A stretch of DNA of 45,158 bases from Candidatus Zixiibacteriota bacterium. Its GTDB lineage: Bacteria; Electryoneota; B3-LCP. Shown one piece after another: positions 1-9,023 of this stretch. Below the pieces are notes generated by a model. It was not told the DNA's origin. It searched no databases and saw nothing but the letters and a program-made list of their open reading frames with translations. The stretch lies in the NCBI GenBank assembly GCA_003599535.1, contig QZKQ01000052.1:1-45158 (forward strand), given 5' to 3'. A program made the translations under genes and the position numbers. Every line of letters starts with the position of its first letter. Positions within the stretch are counted from its first letter, which is position 1.

Positions 1-69
1 GGGATCTACTTCGCGCGGCTGACGGCGGGGGGATCCACGCAGGTACAGAAGCTCGTGCTGCTGAAATAG
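1..69 (+). CDS. C-terminal end of a T9SS sorting-domain protein (partial)
   Basis: The window opens inside a frame whose last 22 residues read GIYFARL... and end QVQKLVLLK before a TAG stop. This is the final strand and basic tail of the T9SS type A sorting domain also seen at the ends of the proteins at 9022, 14076, 33010 and 38995. In known T9SS bacteria this domain directs cargo across the outer membrane and is then removed or used for surface attachment. The body of the protein lies outside the window, so its function is unknown. A heptamer array touches its stop codon and a strong hairpin follows. Confidence 0.85.
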   Translation, partial: GIYFARLTAGGSTQVQKLVLLK

Positions 70-88
70 TCGTTGGTCGTTTGTCGTT
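68..88. repeat. Heptamer array (NGTCGTT)x3 touching a stop codon
   Basis: Units AGTCGTT, GGTCGTT and TGTCGTT begin inside the TAG stop codon of the upstream gene. The reverse complement of 38973-38996, next to the stop of the subtilase gene, has the same kind of units. Confidence 0.7.
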
Positions 89-90
89 AG

Positions 91-118
91 CAGGGGCGGT
101 CCGGTGGGGCCGCCCCTG
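91..118 (+). terminator. Terminator-like hairpin after the partial cargo gene
   Basis: CAGGGGCGGTCC pairs with GGGCCGCCCCTG (12 bp with one G-U) around a GGTG loop, followed by TCTGTTTG. The T tract is weak. Similar GGGCGGCC-type hairpins follow leuS, clpB and the subtilase gene, so this appears to be a common terminator type here. Confidence 0.6.
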
Positions 119-221
119 TCTGTTTGCAGTAAGCTGTCCGCGGTATGCCGTCAGCTTTTTTATCGCATTTCGGATCTCGTCTCTGTTGTTCAATCCATAT
201 CCCCGGCGGGTGATCTTCGTC

Positions 222-2420
222 TCACATCAGCAGGATCAGCGCGGCCAGGTTCAGCAGACCCAGACCCAGGGCGGTGACGGCCAGGCCGGCCAGGGGGAGA
301 GCCAGGAATCCCACTGCCAGAGCACCCAAGGCCGCTCCGGCCAGATCCAGGGCATACAGCCTCCCCGCCCGGGCCGGGCCGGGTAGGCTCCCGTAGCGGA
401 CCGCCAGCGGGAAGTGCAGCCCGCCCAACAGTCCCAGCGCCAGCAGGTACAGGAAGAAGTCCAACCGGCCTTCCAGCGGCCAGGGCAGGGACAGCAGCAG
501 CAATCCCGCCGGCGCCGCCACCCATCCCGCCTGAACCCAGCGGAAGGCCTGCGGGCGATTCCACCCTGCCCTTTCGGACCACGCCGCGCCCAAGGCCAGT
601 CCCGCCATGTACAATCCCGCCAGCAACCCCACCTCCCGGTATCCGCTGCCGAATTGCACCTGGTATGCAGTCAGCGCCAGGATTTCCAACCCCATGCCGG
701 CCAGCCCCACGGCCGCCACCGCCGCGGGCACGGCCAGCCTCCTCCCCACCCTGCCGGCTAGCAGGCGAACCATTATGGCCCCCACCAGTAGCATAGCCAG
801 AACGACCGCCGCGCTTCCACCGAAGCCGCCCCGTAGCGCTTTCAGCATGGCGGGCAAGCCGCCGCGCACCTGCCGGGCCCAGAGGGTCTGCTGCAGGTAA
901 AAGCTGACCGGCGCCGCATCGCGGTTGATCAGCGCCTCGGGGGCTCCGGCCAGGGCCTGGTCCAGCGCCTCCCGGCGGCTGTCCGCCAGGCGGTCGCGCA
1001 GGCGCCAGGAATCCCAGTAGATCGGCTCCAGGCCGCGCGCCTCCAGGCGGGCGATGAGGCTGTCGGCCTGGACGGGGATCCCGGCGGTTTCATCCCCCGC
1101 GGCGAAGAGGGCCGTTTCCCCCGGCAGGATGCGCACCTGCGGGAACACCTTTCGGACGGTCGCTTCCAGGGAGGCCAGGTAGAGCGCCAGGTCTTCGCCC
1201 AGGTAGTCTTCAGCCGCCTGGGCCGGGAAGACCAGAACGCCGCCCGGTTTCAGGGCGCGGCGGGCCAGGAGAAATCCCTCCACGGTGTAGAACTTGGCCA
1301 GCCGGGCGGATCGCGGGCCGGGCAGGTTCAGGGCGATCAGGTCGTAAGCGCCCTCCGCGCTGCCGGCCAGGAAACGGCGCCCGTCCTCCGTGTGGAAGCG
1401 CACCCGGGGGTCGTCCGCCGCGCCGTCACTCGTCATCCAGCGGCGCAGGGGGAACAGGGCGGGGTTCAGTTCCACCAGGTCCAGCCGCTGCAACCCCGGA
1501 TGGCGCAGGGCCAGATCCACTGCACCGCCCAGCGTCCCGCCGATCCACAGCACCTCGCGGGGGGCGGGGTGCAGCGCCAGGCTCACCCAGGCGCGCTCTT
1601 CCTCGGCGGCCGGATCGTCCGAAAGGGCCAGCAGCAGACCGTTCTCGTAGACCGTTATCTGACCGTGACGACGGGTCACCTCCAGGCGCCCGTAGGGGGT
1701 TTCCACGCTTTGGACGATCTCCTGTCCCGGGCGCAGCCGCTGGGCCAGCGCCATCTCCACGTCTCCGGCCCCCGGCAGGCCAGCCGCGAAAACCAGCGCG
1801 CCGGCGGCCAGCGCGATAGCGGCGGGAGCCTTCGGCCGCAGCAGGATCAGGGCCAGGATCAGCCCCGGCGGGGCCATCGCGGCGGCAGCCGTCAGCGGGC
1901 CCAGGCGGGGAGCGAAGATCAGCGCGGCAGCGGCGCCGGCCAGGAAGGCGCCCAGCGATTCCAGCAGGTAGGCGGCGGCGACCGGCCGCGCCGTCTGCGC
2001 CGCCAGCAGTCGGCACCCCAGCGGGAACAGCGCGCCGCCGGCCACACCCAGCGGCAGGACGGCCGCGGCGAGAGCCGCCAGCAGGCCTCCACCACCGGGC
2101 ACGGATCCGGGGATCCACCCCGTCACCGAAGCGGCCAGGGGGAGCGTCACCTGGGCCAGCGGCACGGCCAGCGCCAGCGCCGCCAGCCCGAGGCCGAAGG
2201 CGCGCCGGGGATCACGCGTGCGGGCCGCCCACCCGCCGCCCCAGGCTCCGCCCAGGGCCGCGCACAGCAGCCACAGGGCGAAGGCCAGGGCGAAGACCGC
2301 CTCGTCGCCGCCGGCCAGAGCCAGCGCGTGGCGGATGACCAGCACCTGGCTTCCACCGAGCATGAAACCGGCGGCAATGACACCCAACCGGGCGGGAAGA
2401 TCGAGAAAAGGGTTACGCAT
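222..2420 (-). CDS. Membrane-embedded spermidine synthase-like protein
   Basis: About 732 residues from the ATG at 2420. A TTG at 2456 could add 12 residues, but they look non-coding and no clear ribosome site marks either start. The N-terminal ~220 residues are a series of Ala/Leu-rich hydrophobic segments. A soluble middle domain then begins near VETPYGRLEV and contains the Rossmann-like stretch VLWIGGTLGG, an acidic strand end (LVELNPALF) and a YDLIALNLPGP motif, as in the polyamine aminopropyltransferase fold. The C-terminal ~200 residues are again membrane segments. Fused transporter-like/spermidine-synthase proteins are widespread in environmental bacteria, and their substrate is mostly unproven. 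The T9SS cargo gene upstream is on the same strand, 69 bp away, so co-transcription is possible. Confidence 0.75.
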   Translation of the reverse strand: MRNPFLDLPARLGVIAAGFMLGGSQVLVIRHALALAGGDEAVFALAFALWLLCAALGGAWGGGWAARTRDPRRAFGLGLAALALAVPLAQVTLPLAASVTGWIPGSVPGGGGLLAALAAAVLPLGVAGGALFPLGCRLLAAQTARPVAAAYLLESLGAFLAGAAAALIFAPRLGPLTAAAAMAPPGLILALILLRPKAPAAIALAAGALVFAAGLPGAGDVEMALAQRLRPGQEIVQSVETPYGRLEVTRRHGQITVYENGLLLALSDDPAAEEERAWVSLALHPAPREVLWIGGTLGGAVDLALRHPGLQRLDLVELNPALFPLRRWMTSDGAADDPRVRFHTEDGRRFLAGSAEGAYDLIALNLPGPRSARLAKFYTVEGFLLARRALKPGGVLVFPAQAAEDYLGEDLALYLASLEATVRKVFPQVRILPGETALFAAGDETAGIPVQADSLIARLEARGLEPIYWDSWRLRDRLADSRREALDQALAGAPEALINRDAAPVSFYLQQTLWARQVRGGLPAMLKALRGGFGGSAAVVLAMLLVGAIMVRLLAGRVGRRLAVPAAVAAVGLAGMGLEILALTAYQVQFGSGYREVGLLAGLYMAGLALGAAWSERAGWNRPQAFRWVQAGWVAAPAGLLLLSLPWPLEGRLDFFLYLLALGLLGGLHFPLAVRYGSLPGPARAGRLYALDLAGAALGALAVGFLALPLAGLAVTALGLGLLNLAALILLM

Positions 2421-2489
2421 GGAAATGAACTGGGCGGGAGATGATCCCCCGCCCAAACGATGATGGATGTACGATTTTCGGTAGATCCG

Positions 2490-3935
2490 CTATTTCAGCA
2501 GCAGCGCCTTGACAGTCTGCGCCTGGGATCCGGCGGAAAGGCGCAGGAGGTAAATCCCGGAAGGCAGTCCGGCGGCGTCCCAGGTCACTTCCCACTGCCC
2601 GGCGGGGTAACTGCCCTGGGCCAGTTCGGCCAGGCGGCGGCCCTCCATGGTGAAGGCTTCCAGGCGCACTTGCGAGGCCTGGGGCAGGCTGAAACGCACC
2701 TTGGTGGAAGGGTTAAAGGGGTTGGGGAAGACCCCTTCCAGGCGGAAGTCCGCGGGGGCTCCCATCGGCCGCAGAGGCGCCACACCAACGAGTTCGCCGA
2801 AGTCGCTCTGGAAGCGAGGCAGGACCTGGTACACGTTATATTCGTTCAGAATGGCGGTCAGGGTGAAGTGCTCGAACGGTTCCGGATGGTCGGCCCAGCC
2901 GTCCAGTTCGGTGTCCTTGTCAATGCGCATGATCAGCTCGGCCCCGGTGGTGTCGGTGAGGTAGACGTTGTTGTTCTGCCCCGCCGCCGGCCAGGTGGTG
3001 GTATCGTAGGGGATCCACACGTCGCCCAGGTGCACCAGCATGCCTTCCAACGCCTCCCCGGCGGTCAGCGCGATCTGGCAGTTGACGGGGATGGGATCGG
3101 GAGTAGTGACGTTCGGGCCAACGTTGATTTCCAGGGCATTCATGATCTCCAGCAGCCCGTTGTATTCGCCCACGGTACCCTTCACCCAGAGGCAGTCCCC
3201 TACCGCGAAGGTGGCGGACCCGCCGAAGACGTTGACGCCGGCCTGGTCGTCCTGCATATAGGCGCTCAGGGTGGAGGTTCCGCCGAACAGGCCGGAGGGC
3301 GAGTTGGCGATGCCCGTGGTCCAGATCAACTGTCCCATCAGCGAGGCCTGGCTGGCGCGGATCTCCGCCAGGGTGTAGAAGGGGACCACGCCGGGGAATT
3401 GGTTGGGCGCGCCGGGGGTCAGGAAGGTGGTCAATTCGAAGTCGTCGGCGTTGTTGCCGGTATCGTGGCCGTCCGGGTTGCGGCTCAGGCTGGAGCCGGG
3501 CGGCTGATCGGGGGTGGGATCTCCTTCGCCCACGAAGTAGACATTGACGGAATCAAAGATCCCGTAACCGATGGCGTCCACGACGTTGCCGCCGTTTTTC
3601 AACAAAATGTTGTCCGGGCCGTTCTGGAAGTCCACCAGAGCATTGACCAGGTCCACCCCGGGCATCGCAATTTCTCCGATGACGAAGAAACCGTCGCTGG
3701 GGATGATCCCGACCAGGTCAATGGTGGCATATTCTTGGCCGTTAAACCCGTTGACGCCCACCAATTGGTACCCCGTCAGGACGGTATTGGCCGGGCCGTA
3801 CAGTTCGACGTAGGTGGAATCGTCGGTGCTGATGTCATTCACCATGACTTCGTTGATCTTTACCTGCGCCCACCCCGGGATGGCTATCAGGGCGGCAAGC
3901 AGCAGGACGGGTATAAAGCGTAAGAAGGGACGCAT
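2490..3935 (-). CDS. Secreted lamin-tail-domain protein with T9SS sorting domain
   Basis: 481 residues. ATG at 3935 is preceded by GGAGGT at good spacing. Residues 1-23 are a signal peptide (ends PGWAQ). Residues ~24-165 look like a lamin-tail domain (VKINEVMVND, TYVELYGP, DGFFVIGE, NILLKNGG, VVDAIGYG, PGSSLSRNPDG), a beta-sandwich often found in secreted nucleases and surface proteins. Residues ~170-370 include a probable OB-like segment (AYMQDDQAGVNVFGG, CLWVKGTVGEYNGLLEI) of the kind that accompanies extracellular nuclease modules, but I see no nuclease catalytic motif. Residues ~395-481 are the T9SS sorting domain (FPNPFNPST ... SGIYLLRL ... KALLLK). The protein is probably exported to the surface. 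Its function is unknown. Confidence 0.8.
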   Translation of the reverse strand: MRPFLRFIPVLLLAALIAIPGWAQVKINEVMVNDISTDDSTYVELYGPANTVLTGYQLVGVNGFNGQEYATIDLVGIIPSDGFFVIGEIAMPGVDLVNALVDFQNGPDNILLKNGGNVVDAIGYGIFDSVNVYFVGEGDPTPDQPPGSSLSRNPDGHDTGNNADDFELTTFLTPGAPNQFPGVVPFYTLAEIRASQASLMGQLIWTTGIANSPSGLFGGTSTLSAYMQDDQAGVNVFGGSATFAVGDCLWVKGTVGEYNGLLEIMNALEINVGPNVTTPDPIPVNCQIALTAGEALEGMLVHLGDVWIPYDTTTWPAAGQNNNVYLTDTTGAELIMRIDKDTELDGWADHPEPFEHFTLTAILNEYNVYQVLPRFQSDFGELVGVAPLRPMGAPADFRLEGVFPNPFNPSTKVRFSLPQASQVRLEAFTMEGRRLAELAQGSYPAGQWEVTWDAAGLPSGIYLLRLSAGSQAQTVKALLLK

Positions 3936-4009
3936 GCTGGACCTCCGTGGAATTTCGTTGGGACTGGAGTATTTTGCGTTTTGTATGTTGCTTTGCCGGG
4001 GGGAAAGTT

Positions 4010-4085
4010 CGTATTATACACGTGAAACCGCAAACTCCTGCCGGGAAACGCTTCGCCTCAATCCCGGTAGTAACCGGAATATACC
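4010..4085 (+). promoter_or_regulatory. Leader and weak ribosome site of the MBL lipoprotein
   Basis: A possible -10 TATTAT lies at about 4013-4018, with TTGCTT 18 bp upstream. The sequence before the ATG reads GGAATATACCATG. The same GGAATATACC precedes the start of the cytochrome b5-like gene at 26935. The promoter call is tentative. Confidence 0.35.
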
Positions 4086-5516
4086 ATGCCGCGAAAACCC
4101 AACCTCGTCCGCTGGGGATGCTGCCTGCTGCTGGGATCGCTTCTGGCCGGGTGCGGGCAGCGCCTGACGGATCCAGACAACGACCCGCCCGTCGTGTCGC
4201 CCATCCCCGGGCAGATCATCGCGCCGGGGGAGGCCTTCGATCCCATTTCCCTGGACCTGTACGTGGAGGACGATTCGCCCGACAGCCTGATCGGCTGGAC
4301 GGTGGAAAGCGGGGCGGGATTGGAGATCGCGCTGCAGAACCGGGTGGCGTCCCTGTCCCCGGCGGAACCCGGCTGGCGGGGCAGCCTGGCCGTAACCTTC
4401 ACCGCCCGGGATCCGGAAGGCGTCGCGTCGTCGGTGCAGACCATCTTCGGGGTGGAGGACCCCCAGGACGGCGAATACGTGGATCCCGACGGCCGCCTGC
4501 GGGTGGTCTGGACCGCGCCCGTGGCCTGCCAAGGCCGGGTGGTGTACCGTCCGCACCCTTCCGGACCGACGCACGTGGCGGGCAACCGGGGAGCCTTAGA
4601 GGTCAGCCATTCCGTGCGCCTGCTGGACCTCGAGCCGGGGCAGTGGTACGACTACTTCACCGTGGGCTTGAACGGCGCGGGGGATACCCTGTTCACCGGC
4701 CCGCCGGACAGCTTCATCACCGGAGACATTGACCCGGCGCTGTTGCTGCAGGCTCACTTCATCAACGTGCGGCAGGGCGACGCCTGCTGGGTGCGCACCG
4801 CCGGGGGTTTCAACCTGCTGGTGGACGGCGGGTACGGCAGCTCCAGCAACCCTTCGCCTCCGTCCTGGGACGGCGACGGCATCCCCTGGGCGCTGCAGTA
4901 CCTGCAGGCGGCCGAAGTGGACCAGGTGGACCTGCTGGTCAAAACCCACAACCACGCCGACCACTACGGCGGCCTGGAAGACGTCCTGGAATCCAATCTT
5001 TCCGTCAGCGAACGGCAGGCGCCCTTCGCCGGATGGGGATATTCCGCCTCCTGGGCCGCCGGCACGGAACTGGAGCCGGACGCCTGGACCCAGATCCGGG
5101 TGCTGAGTTGCGGCTATCCGCCGGGCGTTTCGCCCAACAACGAGAACAACACTTCAATCGTGCTGAAGGTGATCTTCGGGGAATTCTCGTTGCTGTTGCA
5201 GGCGGACGCGGAAACTCCGGTGACCTCCTGGATGCAGCAGAGTTTCGCCTCCGACCTCCCCGTCACCGTGCTGAAAGTGGGCCATCACGGCTCTTCCGAC
5301 GCCACCACCGGTTCGTGGATGGCAGCAGTATCTCCGGAAGCGGCGGTGATTTCCTGCGGCGCCGGAAACCCCTACGGTCATCCCCATCCCGGCACCCTGC
5401 AGATCCTGAATTCCTACGTCGTGGAAACGTACCGCACCGACTTGCACGGCGACGTCGTGGTCACCAGCGACGGCTCGGAAGCGTGGGTGTGGCGATATAC
5501 CCCTACCTCCCCTTGA
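4086..5516 (+). CDS. ComEC-like metallo-beta-lactamase-fold lipoprotein
   Basis: 476 residues. The N-terminus has a lipobox, LLAGC, after WGCCLLLGS, so it should be a lipoprotein. Residues ~30-210 form one or two beta-sandwich modules (PPVVSPIPGQ, then a fibronectin-like RVVWTAPVACQGRVVY). The C-terminal ~260 residues are the metallo-beta-lactamase domain of the ComEC/Rec2 type: HFINVRQGDACWVRT, the metal motif THNHADHYGG, VLKVGHHGSS and NPYGHPHPGTL. Free-standing ComEC-type hydrolases act as phosphodiesterases or nucleases in some bacteria. The surface location suggests work on extracellular nucleic acid or another phosphodiester, but the substrate is inferred. The 3' end overlaps the convergent nucleotidase gene by 14 bp. 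Confidence 0.85.
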   Translation: MPRKPNLVRWGCCLLLGSLLAGCGQRLTDPDNDPPVVSPIPGQIIAPGEAFDPISLDLYVEDDSPDSLIGWTVESGAGLEIALQNRVASLSPAEPGWRGSLAVTFTARDPEGVASSVQTIFGVEDPQDGEYVDPDGRLRVVWTAPVACQGRVVYRPHPSGPTHVAGNRGALEVSHSVRLLDLEPGQWYDYFTVGLNGAGDTLFTGPPDSFITGDIDPALLLQAHFINVRQGDACWVRTAGGFNLLVDGGYGSSSNPSPPSWDGDGIPWALQYLQAAEVDQVDLLVKTHNHADHYGGLEDVLESNLSVSERQAPFAGWGYSASWAAGTELEPDAWTQIRVLSCGYPPGVSPNNENNTSIVLKVIFGEFSLLLQADAETPVTSWMQQSFASDLPVTVLKVGHHGSSDATTGSWMAAVSPEAAVISCGAGNPYGHPHPGTLQILNSYVVETYRTDLHGDVVVTSDGSEAWVWRYTPTSP

Positions 5517-7116
5517 TGACCTTCACCCTGCCGTCCACCCCCGGCGTGATCTCCTTCAACCGGGTCAGGTGCCGCGCCACGGCGTCGCGTTCCAGCACGC
5601 CAGTGTAGGATACCTGCCCGTCGGGTACGTCGGCCAGCGCGTCGAAGCGGCTGTTGCCTTCCCGCAGGTATTCCGTGGTGACCAGCTTATAGATCCGGTC
5701 GGGCTCCAGCGGTTCCCCGCCGATGGTGATCTCGGTGATGCGCTGACCTTCCGGGCGGCTCAGGTCAATGGTCAGCCGCGCGCCGGACAGGGCAAAGCCC
5801 AGGCGTTCCGCCGAGATCTTGTGCTCCAGCAGATCCCGGAAGAAATCCCCCCGCACCAGCATTAAAACCAGGCTGTTGCCGAAGGGCAGCACGTTGAAGA
5901 CTTCCTGCAGGGAGATGTCTCCCGGGGGCAGGTCATCCCGCAGACCGCCGGTGTTGGTCAGGGCCAGATCGGCCTCCAGATCAACGCGCCAGGCGTCGGT
6001 CACCAGGTTGCCCAGGGGCGATTCCGTCTCGCCCGAGCGGGACACCGTGACCGGGGAATAGGCCAACGCCTGTCCGTATTGCGCTGCCAGGGCTTCCGCC
6101 CGGTCGCGGATCATCCGGTCCACGGCGGGATCGGGGGTGAACTCTTCAGTGAAGAGCGTAACCAGGGTTCCCTCGTCGGCGAAGTTGTCCCAGCCTTTCA
6201 GTTTGCCGGTCCGGGCGTCGAACTTCAGCTTGACCGCGCCCAGGCCGGTGCCGCGCCCGTAGGTCTGGAAGCAGGGCACATGGGTGACGGGGTCCACCCA
6301 GGGTTCGCGGTAGCCCACGTGGATGTGCCCGCAGAACAGGACGTCGAAGCCGGGCACCCGGCGGGCCAATTCCATGGCGTTGGGCACGCCGGCGCCGGGG
6401 AAACCTTCCGCCTCGCGCTCGAGCAGCCGCCGGTAACCTTCTTCCCAACTGTACGGCAGGCCCATGTGCACCAGGCCGATGACGCACTGCGCCCCTTCCG
6501 CCCGGGCGGCGGCGATGGCTTCCCGGGCGCCGGCGGCCTCATCTTCGAAGCGCAGCCCGGCGACGTGATCCGTGGACGAGGCGCTGGGGGTGGAATAGGG
6601 GGTCAGGCCGACCAAGGCCACCCGCAGCCCGCCGGTTTCCACGATGACGTAGGGCCGCACGAAGCTGGCCGGTTGACCCAGCGAATCCTTCAGGTTGGCC
6701 GAAAGAAGAGGGAAGCGGGCCTGGGCGGCCAAGGCCAGCAGCGGAGCCAGCCCCTGATCGAACTCATGGTTGCCCACGGTCATGGCGTCGTAGCCGACGG
6801 CGTTCATGTATTCCACCACCGCCTGTCCGGCGGTCTGGGATCCGATCAGGGTGCCGGAAAAAATGTCCCCGGCGTCCAGCAGCAGGAAACCGTCTCCCTG
6901 CGCATGCGCCTGGCGGCGCAGCCGCTGGATCAATTCCGCCGCGGAGGCTCCGCCGCCCAGCGGAGGCGGGAACTCGTCATTCATGAAGCGCGCCGCGGTG
7001 CGGTCTATGCCGCCGTGCACGTCGTTGGAAAATACGACAGTGATGGCGGCGTCATCGGCCGCGGCGGCGAAGGCGCAGAGAAGCAGCAGGCAAGTGGCGA
7101 GGGAAGATTTCACCAT
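5503..7116 (-). CDS. Periplasmic 5'-nucleotidase / UDP-sugar hydrolase family metallophosphatase
   Basis: 537 residues from ATG 7116. A GTG at 7155 would add 13 residues ahead of the signal peptide and is less likely. Residues 1-20 (MVKSSLATCLLLLCAFAAAA) are a signal peptide. The metallophosphatase domain carries the dinuclear metal motifs FSNDVHGG, LLDAGDIFSG, TVGNHEFDQG, GLVHMG and CGHIHVG. The C-terminal substrate domain includes SGETESPLGNLVTDAWR, LTNTGGLRDDLPPG and NVLPFGNSLV, as in UshA-like enzymes that split extracellular nucleotides to nucleoside and phosphate. Next to the ComEC-like lipoprotein (convergent, 14-bp overlap), it could complete salvage of external nucleic acid. That link is inference. 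Confidence 0.9.
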   Translation of the reverse strand: MVKSSLATCLLLLCAFAAAADDAAITVVFSNDVHGGIDRTAARFMNDEFPPPLGGGASAAELIQRLRRQAHAQGDGFLLLDAGDIFSGTLIGSQTAGQAVVEYMNAVGYDAMTVGNHEFDQGLAPLLALAAQARFPLLSANLKDSLGQPASFVRPYVIVETGGLRVALVGLTPYSTPSASSTDHVAGLRFEDEAAGAREAIAAARAEGAQCVIGLVHMGLPYSWEEGYRRLLEREAEGFPGAGVPNAMELARRVPGFDVLFCGHIHVGYREPWVDPVTHVPCFQTYGRGTGLGAVKLKFDARTGKLKGWDNFADEGTLVTLFTEEFTPDPAVDRMIRDRAEALAAQYGQALAYSPVTVSRSGETESPLGNLVTDAWRVDLEADLALTNTGGLRDDLPPGDISLQEVFNVLPFGNSLVLMLVRGDFFRDLLEHKISAERLGFALSGARLTIDLSRPEGQRITEITIGGEPLEPDRIYKLVTTEYLREGNSRFDALADVPDGQVSYTGVLERDAVARHLTRLKEITPGVDGRVKVIKGR

Positions 7117-7544
7117 GAGGATTCCAGGTTTGCACCCTTCAGGTTGCTTGTCCACCCTTATCGATTTAAGGTCAGTCCCGTCCGGGAATGAATTCCCGGG
7201 CTATCTGGCTGCAGTCCCGCTGATGCGGGACGCTCCAAGGTTCGACCCTTTTAGGGTCGTGGCGGGTGGCCCGGTCAGCCGCCTGCGTCCGTCTCCCGAC
7301 GGATTGCCCCGAAGGGGTCGCCGAAGGCGAATGGCCGGGAGGGTTTCGATGTCCCATGCCCTCCTCCCCCAGGAATGAATTCCTGGGCTACTATCATGCT
7401 ACCCGCTGAAGCGGGTGCTTTTTTCATTCGTCGGCTGACGGATAGATCGAACCTAGCCCGAGAACTTCAGTTCCGGGCGGGGCGGTCCGCCATTTCGCAT
7501 GAGGCCGTGGAGCACCCGAATTTATTCGGGTGACATCTCGCACG
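7117..7544. repeat. Intergenic cluster of REP-like palindromes
   Basis: This gap has no credible gene. It contains at least eight short palindromes: 7181-7204 (CCGGGAATGAATTCCCGGG then CTAT), 7214-7231, 7243-7259, 7368-7391 (CCCAGGAATGAATTCCTGGG then CTAC), 7401-7416 followed by a T run, 7426-7443, 7456-7478 and 7514-7531. Read on the minus strand, 7368-7391 is GTAG plus a palindrome, the layout of REP elements. Close relatives occur at 15865-15913, 29686-29709 and 44849-44975. No RAYT transposase gene is in the window. Confidence 0.65.
7426..7443. repeat. 18-bp palindrome, copy 1 of 3
   Basis: ATTCGTCGGCTGACGGAT. Near-identical 18-mers are at 22845-22862 and 27466-27483. All lie between genes. 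Confidence 0.6.
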
Positions 7545-8807
7545 CTATCGCGTGTACGTCACCGTCGCGAAGGCCTTGAACGATCGTTCCTGGACCCGGT
7601 CTTCCCCGGCGTAGTTGTTCCCGCCGAAAAGGGACTCGGGGAACAGGTCGGTCTGGTAGTAGGTGCGGGTGCCGATCTGCCCGGCCAGGTCCAGCTGCAG
7701 GCTGCCGGAAGGCCCGGACAGCAGGTCAAAGCCGGTGCCGAAGCCGAAGTCGGTGCGACTGGGATCGGGGTCGGAAGGCGACGGCCGGTAGCGGAAGCCC
7801 AGGCGCAGCGGCACCTCCGGCAGCACCCGGTGTTCCACGCCCGCGCCCAGGGTCAGGACGTCGCGCAGTTCGTTGGTCAGGCCGGTGCGCTCGTACTGCG
7901 ACCAGAACTCCATGCGCGCGTCGAAGGCAACCACGGTGCGCACGAAATTGACCGGCCGGTAGCAGCCGTTCAGGGTCGCCGCGGGCGGAGAGGTCTCTTC
8001 GAACTGGAGGGTGGTCCCGGCGGAGCGGTCTTCCAGGTTCACGGTCCGCTTCCCCAGGGGAAATTCGCCGCCCAGGCCCAGGGTCAGGCGATCCTTCCAA
8101 TTCCAGGCCAGGCCCAGGTTCAGATCCAGCGGCAGGCCGTCGTACTTTTCGATCCAGCCGGAATAGGCGTCGGGGTCGTCGGGGTCGAGGTAGTCGGTGC
8201 GGGAGGTGTGCTCGCTGCGGCCGAAGAGCGCCGCCAGGGACAGGCCCGCGGCCCAGCCCGGCAGCGGCTGGCAAGCGGCGGCCAGAGCCAGCGCCTGGGT
8301 TCCCCCGGAGGTTTCCAGGGTGTTGTACCCCAGCACCTGGTCGGACAGGCCGCCATTGGACCAGATGCCGCGCACCTCTTCGGTGTAGGCGTAGTCCCGG
8401 GAAGACCGGGGCAGCCAGCCCAGGCCCACCGTCAGGCCGGGAAGGAGCGGCTGCGGCAGTCGCGCGCGGGCCGCGGCGAATACCCGCCCATAGGTCTCCT
8501 CGTTCAGGACGTATTCGTTGTAGTAGGTGATCTCTTCGAAGGTGTCGAAGGTGGGCCGGGCGCGGCCTTCGCGCTGCAGGTAGAGCGAGACGCCGCCCTG
8601 AGCGCTGAAGGAGCGGCCGCCCAGGGCCATCAGGGCGGGATTGACGGTAAGGGCTTCGGGGGCGTCTTCCAGCACGGCGCCGCCCAAGGCCGCGGTACGG
8701 GCGTCCAGGGCGTCCAAGCGCCCGCCCAACTGCTGATCGGTATAATTAAACGCCTGCGCCGACAGCGCCAAGACCAGCGCGGCGGGCAGCCACCAACGGG
8801 TGCGCAT
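7545..8807 (-). CDS. Outer-membrane beta-barrel protein, OMPP1/FadL-like
   Basis: 420 residues from ATG 8807, preceded by GAGGAGG. An upstream in-frame start at 8837 would include the ribosome site and is rejected. The signal peptide ends near ALSAQAF. The mature protein begins LGGRLDALDARTAALGGAVLEDAPEAL with 'VNPALMALGG' following. This is the 'small-residue hatch plus NPA' opening typical of FadL/OMPP1 and PorV-like barrels. The rest alternates hydrophobic and polar residues in amphipathic strands with aromatic girdles and ends in a strand (AFATVTYTR). PorV, a T9SS shuttle protein, belongs to the same superfamily, so a T9SS role is possible but unproven. Confidence 0.7.
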   Translation of the reverse strand: MRTRWWLPAALVLALSAQAFNYTDQQLGGRLDALDARTAALGGAVLEDAPEALTVNPALMALGGRSFSAQGGVSLYLQREGRARPTFDTFEEITYYNEYVLNEETYGRVFAAARARLPQPLLPGLTVGLGWLPRSSRDYAYTEEVRGIWSNGGLSDQVLGYNTLETSGGTQALALAAACQPLPGWAAGLSLAALFGRSEHTSRTDYLDPDDPDAYSGWIEKYDGLPLDLNLGLAWNWKDRLTLGLGGEFPLGKRTVNLEDRSAGTTLQFEETSPPAATLNGCYRPVNFVRTVVAFDARMEFWSQYERTGLTNELRDVLTLGAGVEHRVLPEVPLRLGFRYRPSPSDPDPSRTDFGFGTGFDLLSGPSGSLQLDLAGQIGTRTYYQTDLFPESLFGGNNYAGEDRVQERSFKAFATVTYTR

Positions 8808-8842
8808 GAGACCTCCTCTTTCGCCTCTTTTCCCCACCCCAC

Positions 8843-8871
8843 AAGATAATGCATGGCAGGGCGGAGGTCAA
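8843..8871 (-). promoter_or_regulatory. Promoter of the OMPP1-like gene
   Basis: On the minus strand TTGACC is followed 17 bp later by TATCTT, about 36 bp upstream of the start codon. The same -10 hexamer (TATCTT) occurs at 16427-16432. Confidence 0.65.
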
Positions 8872-8961
8872 GTTAAAAATGGGGTAAGGCGGGAAAAGTG
8901 AGGGGAACTGCGCGCTGCGAGAAAGGATGCTGGGTGCTTAAGGCTCGATGTTTGCACAACC

Positions 8962-8997
8962 CGTGCAGGGGCAGGGCTTGCCCCCGCCCGGCCCTAC
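8962..8997 (-). repeat. GTAGGGxC-type REP-like element
   Basis: The minus strand reads GTAGGGCCGGGCGGGGGCAA and continues into GCCCTGCCCCTGC, a GTAG head followed by an imperfect G/C palindrome. Related GTAGGGGC heads are at 11518-11540, 16120-16150 and 38945-38974. Confidence 0.5.
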
Positions 8998-9023
8998 TTT
9001 TCACTTTTCACTTTTTACTTTTT
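8996..9023. repeat. Heptamer array (ACTTTTY)x4 overlapping a stop codon
   Basis: Units ACTTTTC, ACTTTTC, ACTTTTT, ACTTTTT run into the stop codon of the minus-strand T9SS cargo gene at 9022-9024. Confidence 0.7.

Noticed and set aside
1392-2444. 350-codon Gln/Arg-rich open frame opposite the spermidine-synthase-like gene
   Set aside because: Gln/Arg/Gly-rich product typical of the complement of a GC-rich membrane-protein gene.
7117-7544. CRISPR array
   Set aside because: The palindromes are not equal repeats with regular spacers; they differ in sequence and spacing, and no cas gene is near.
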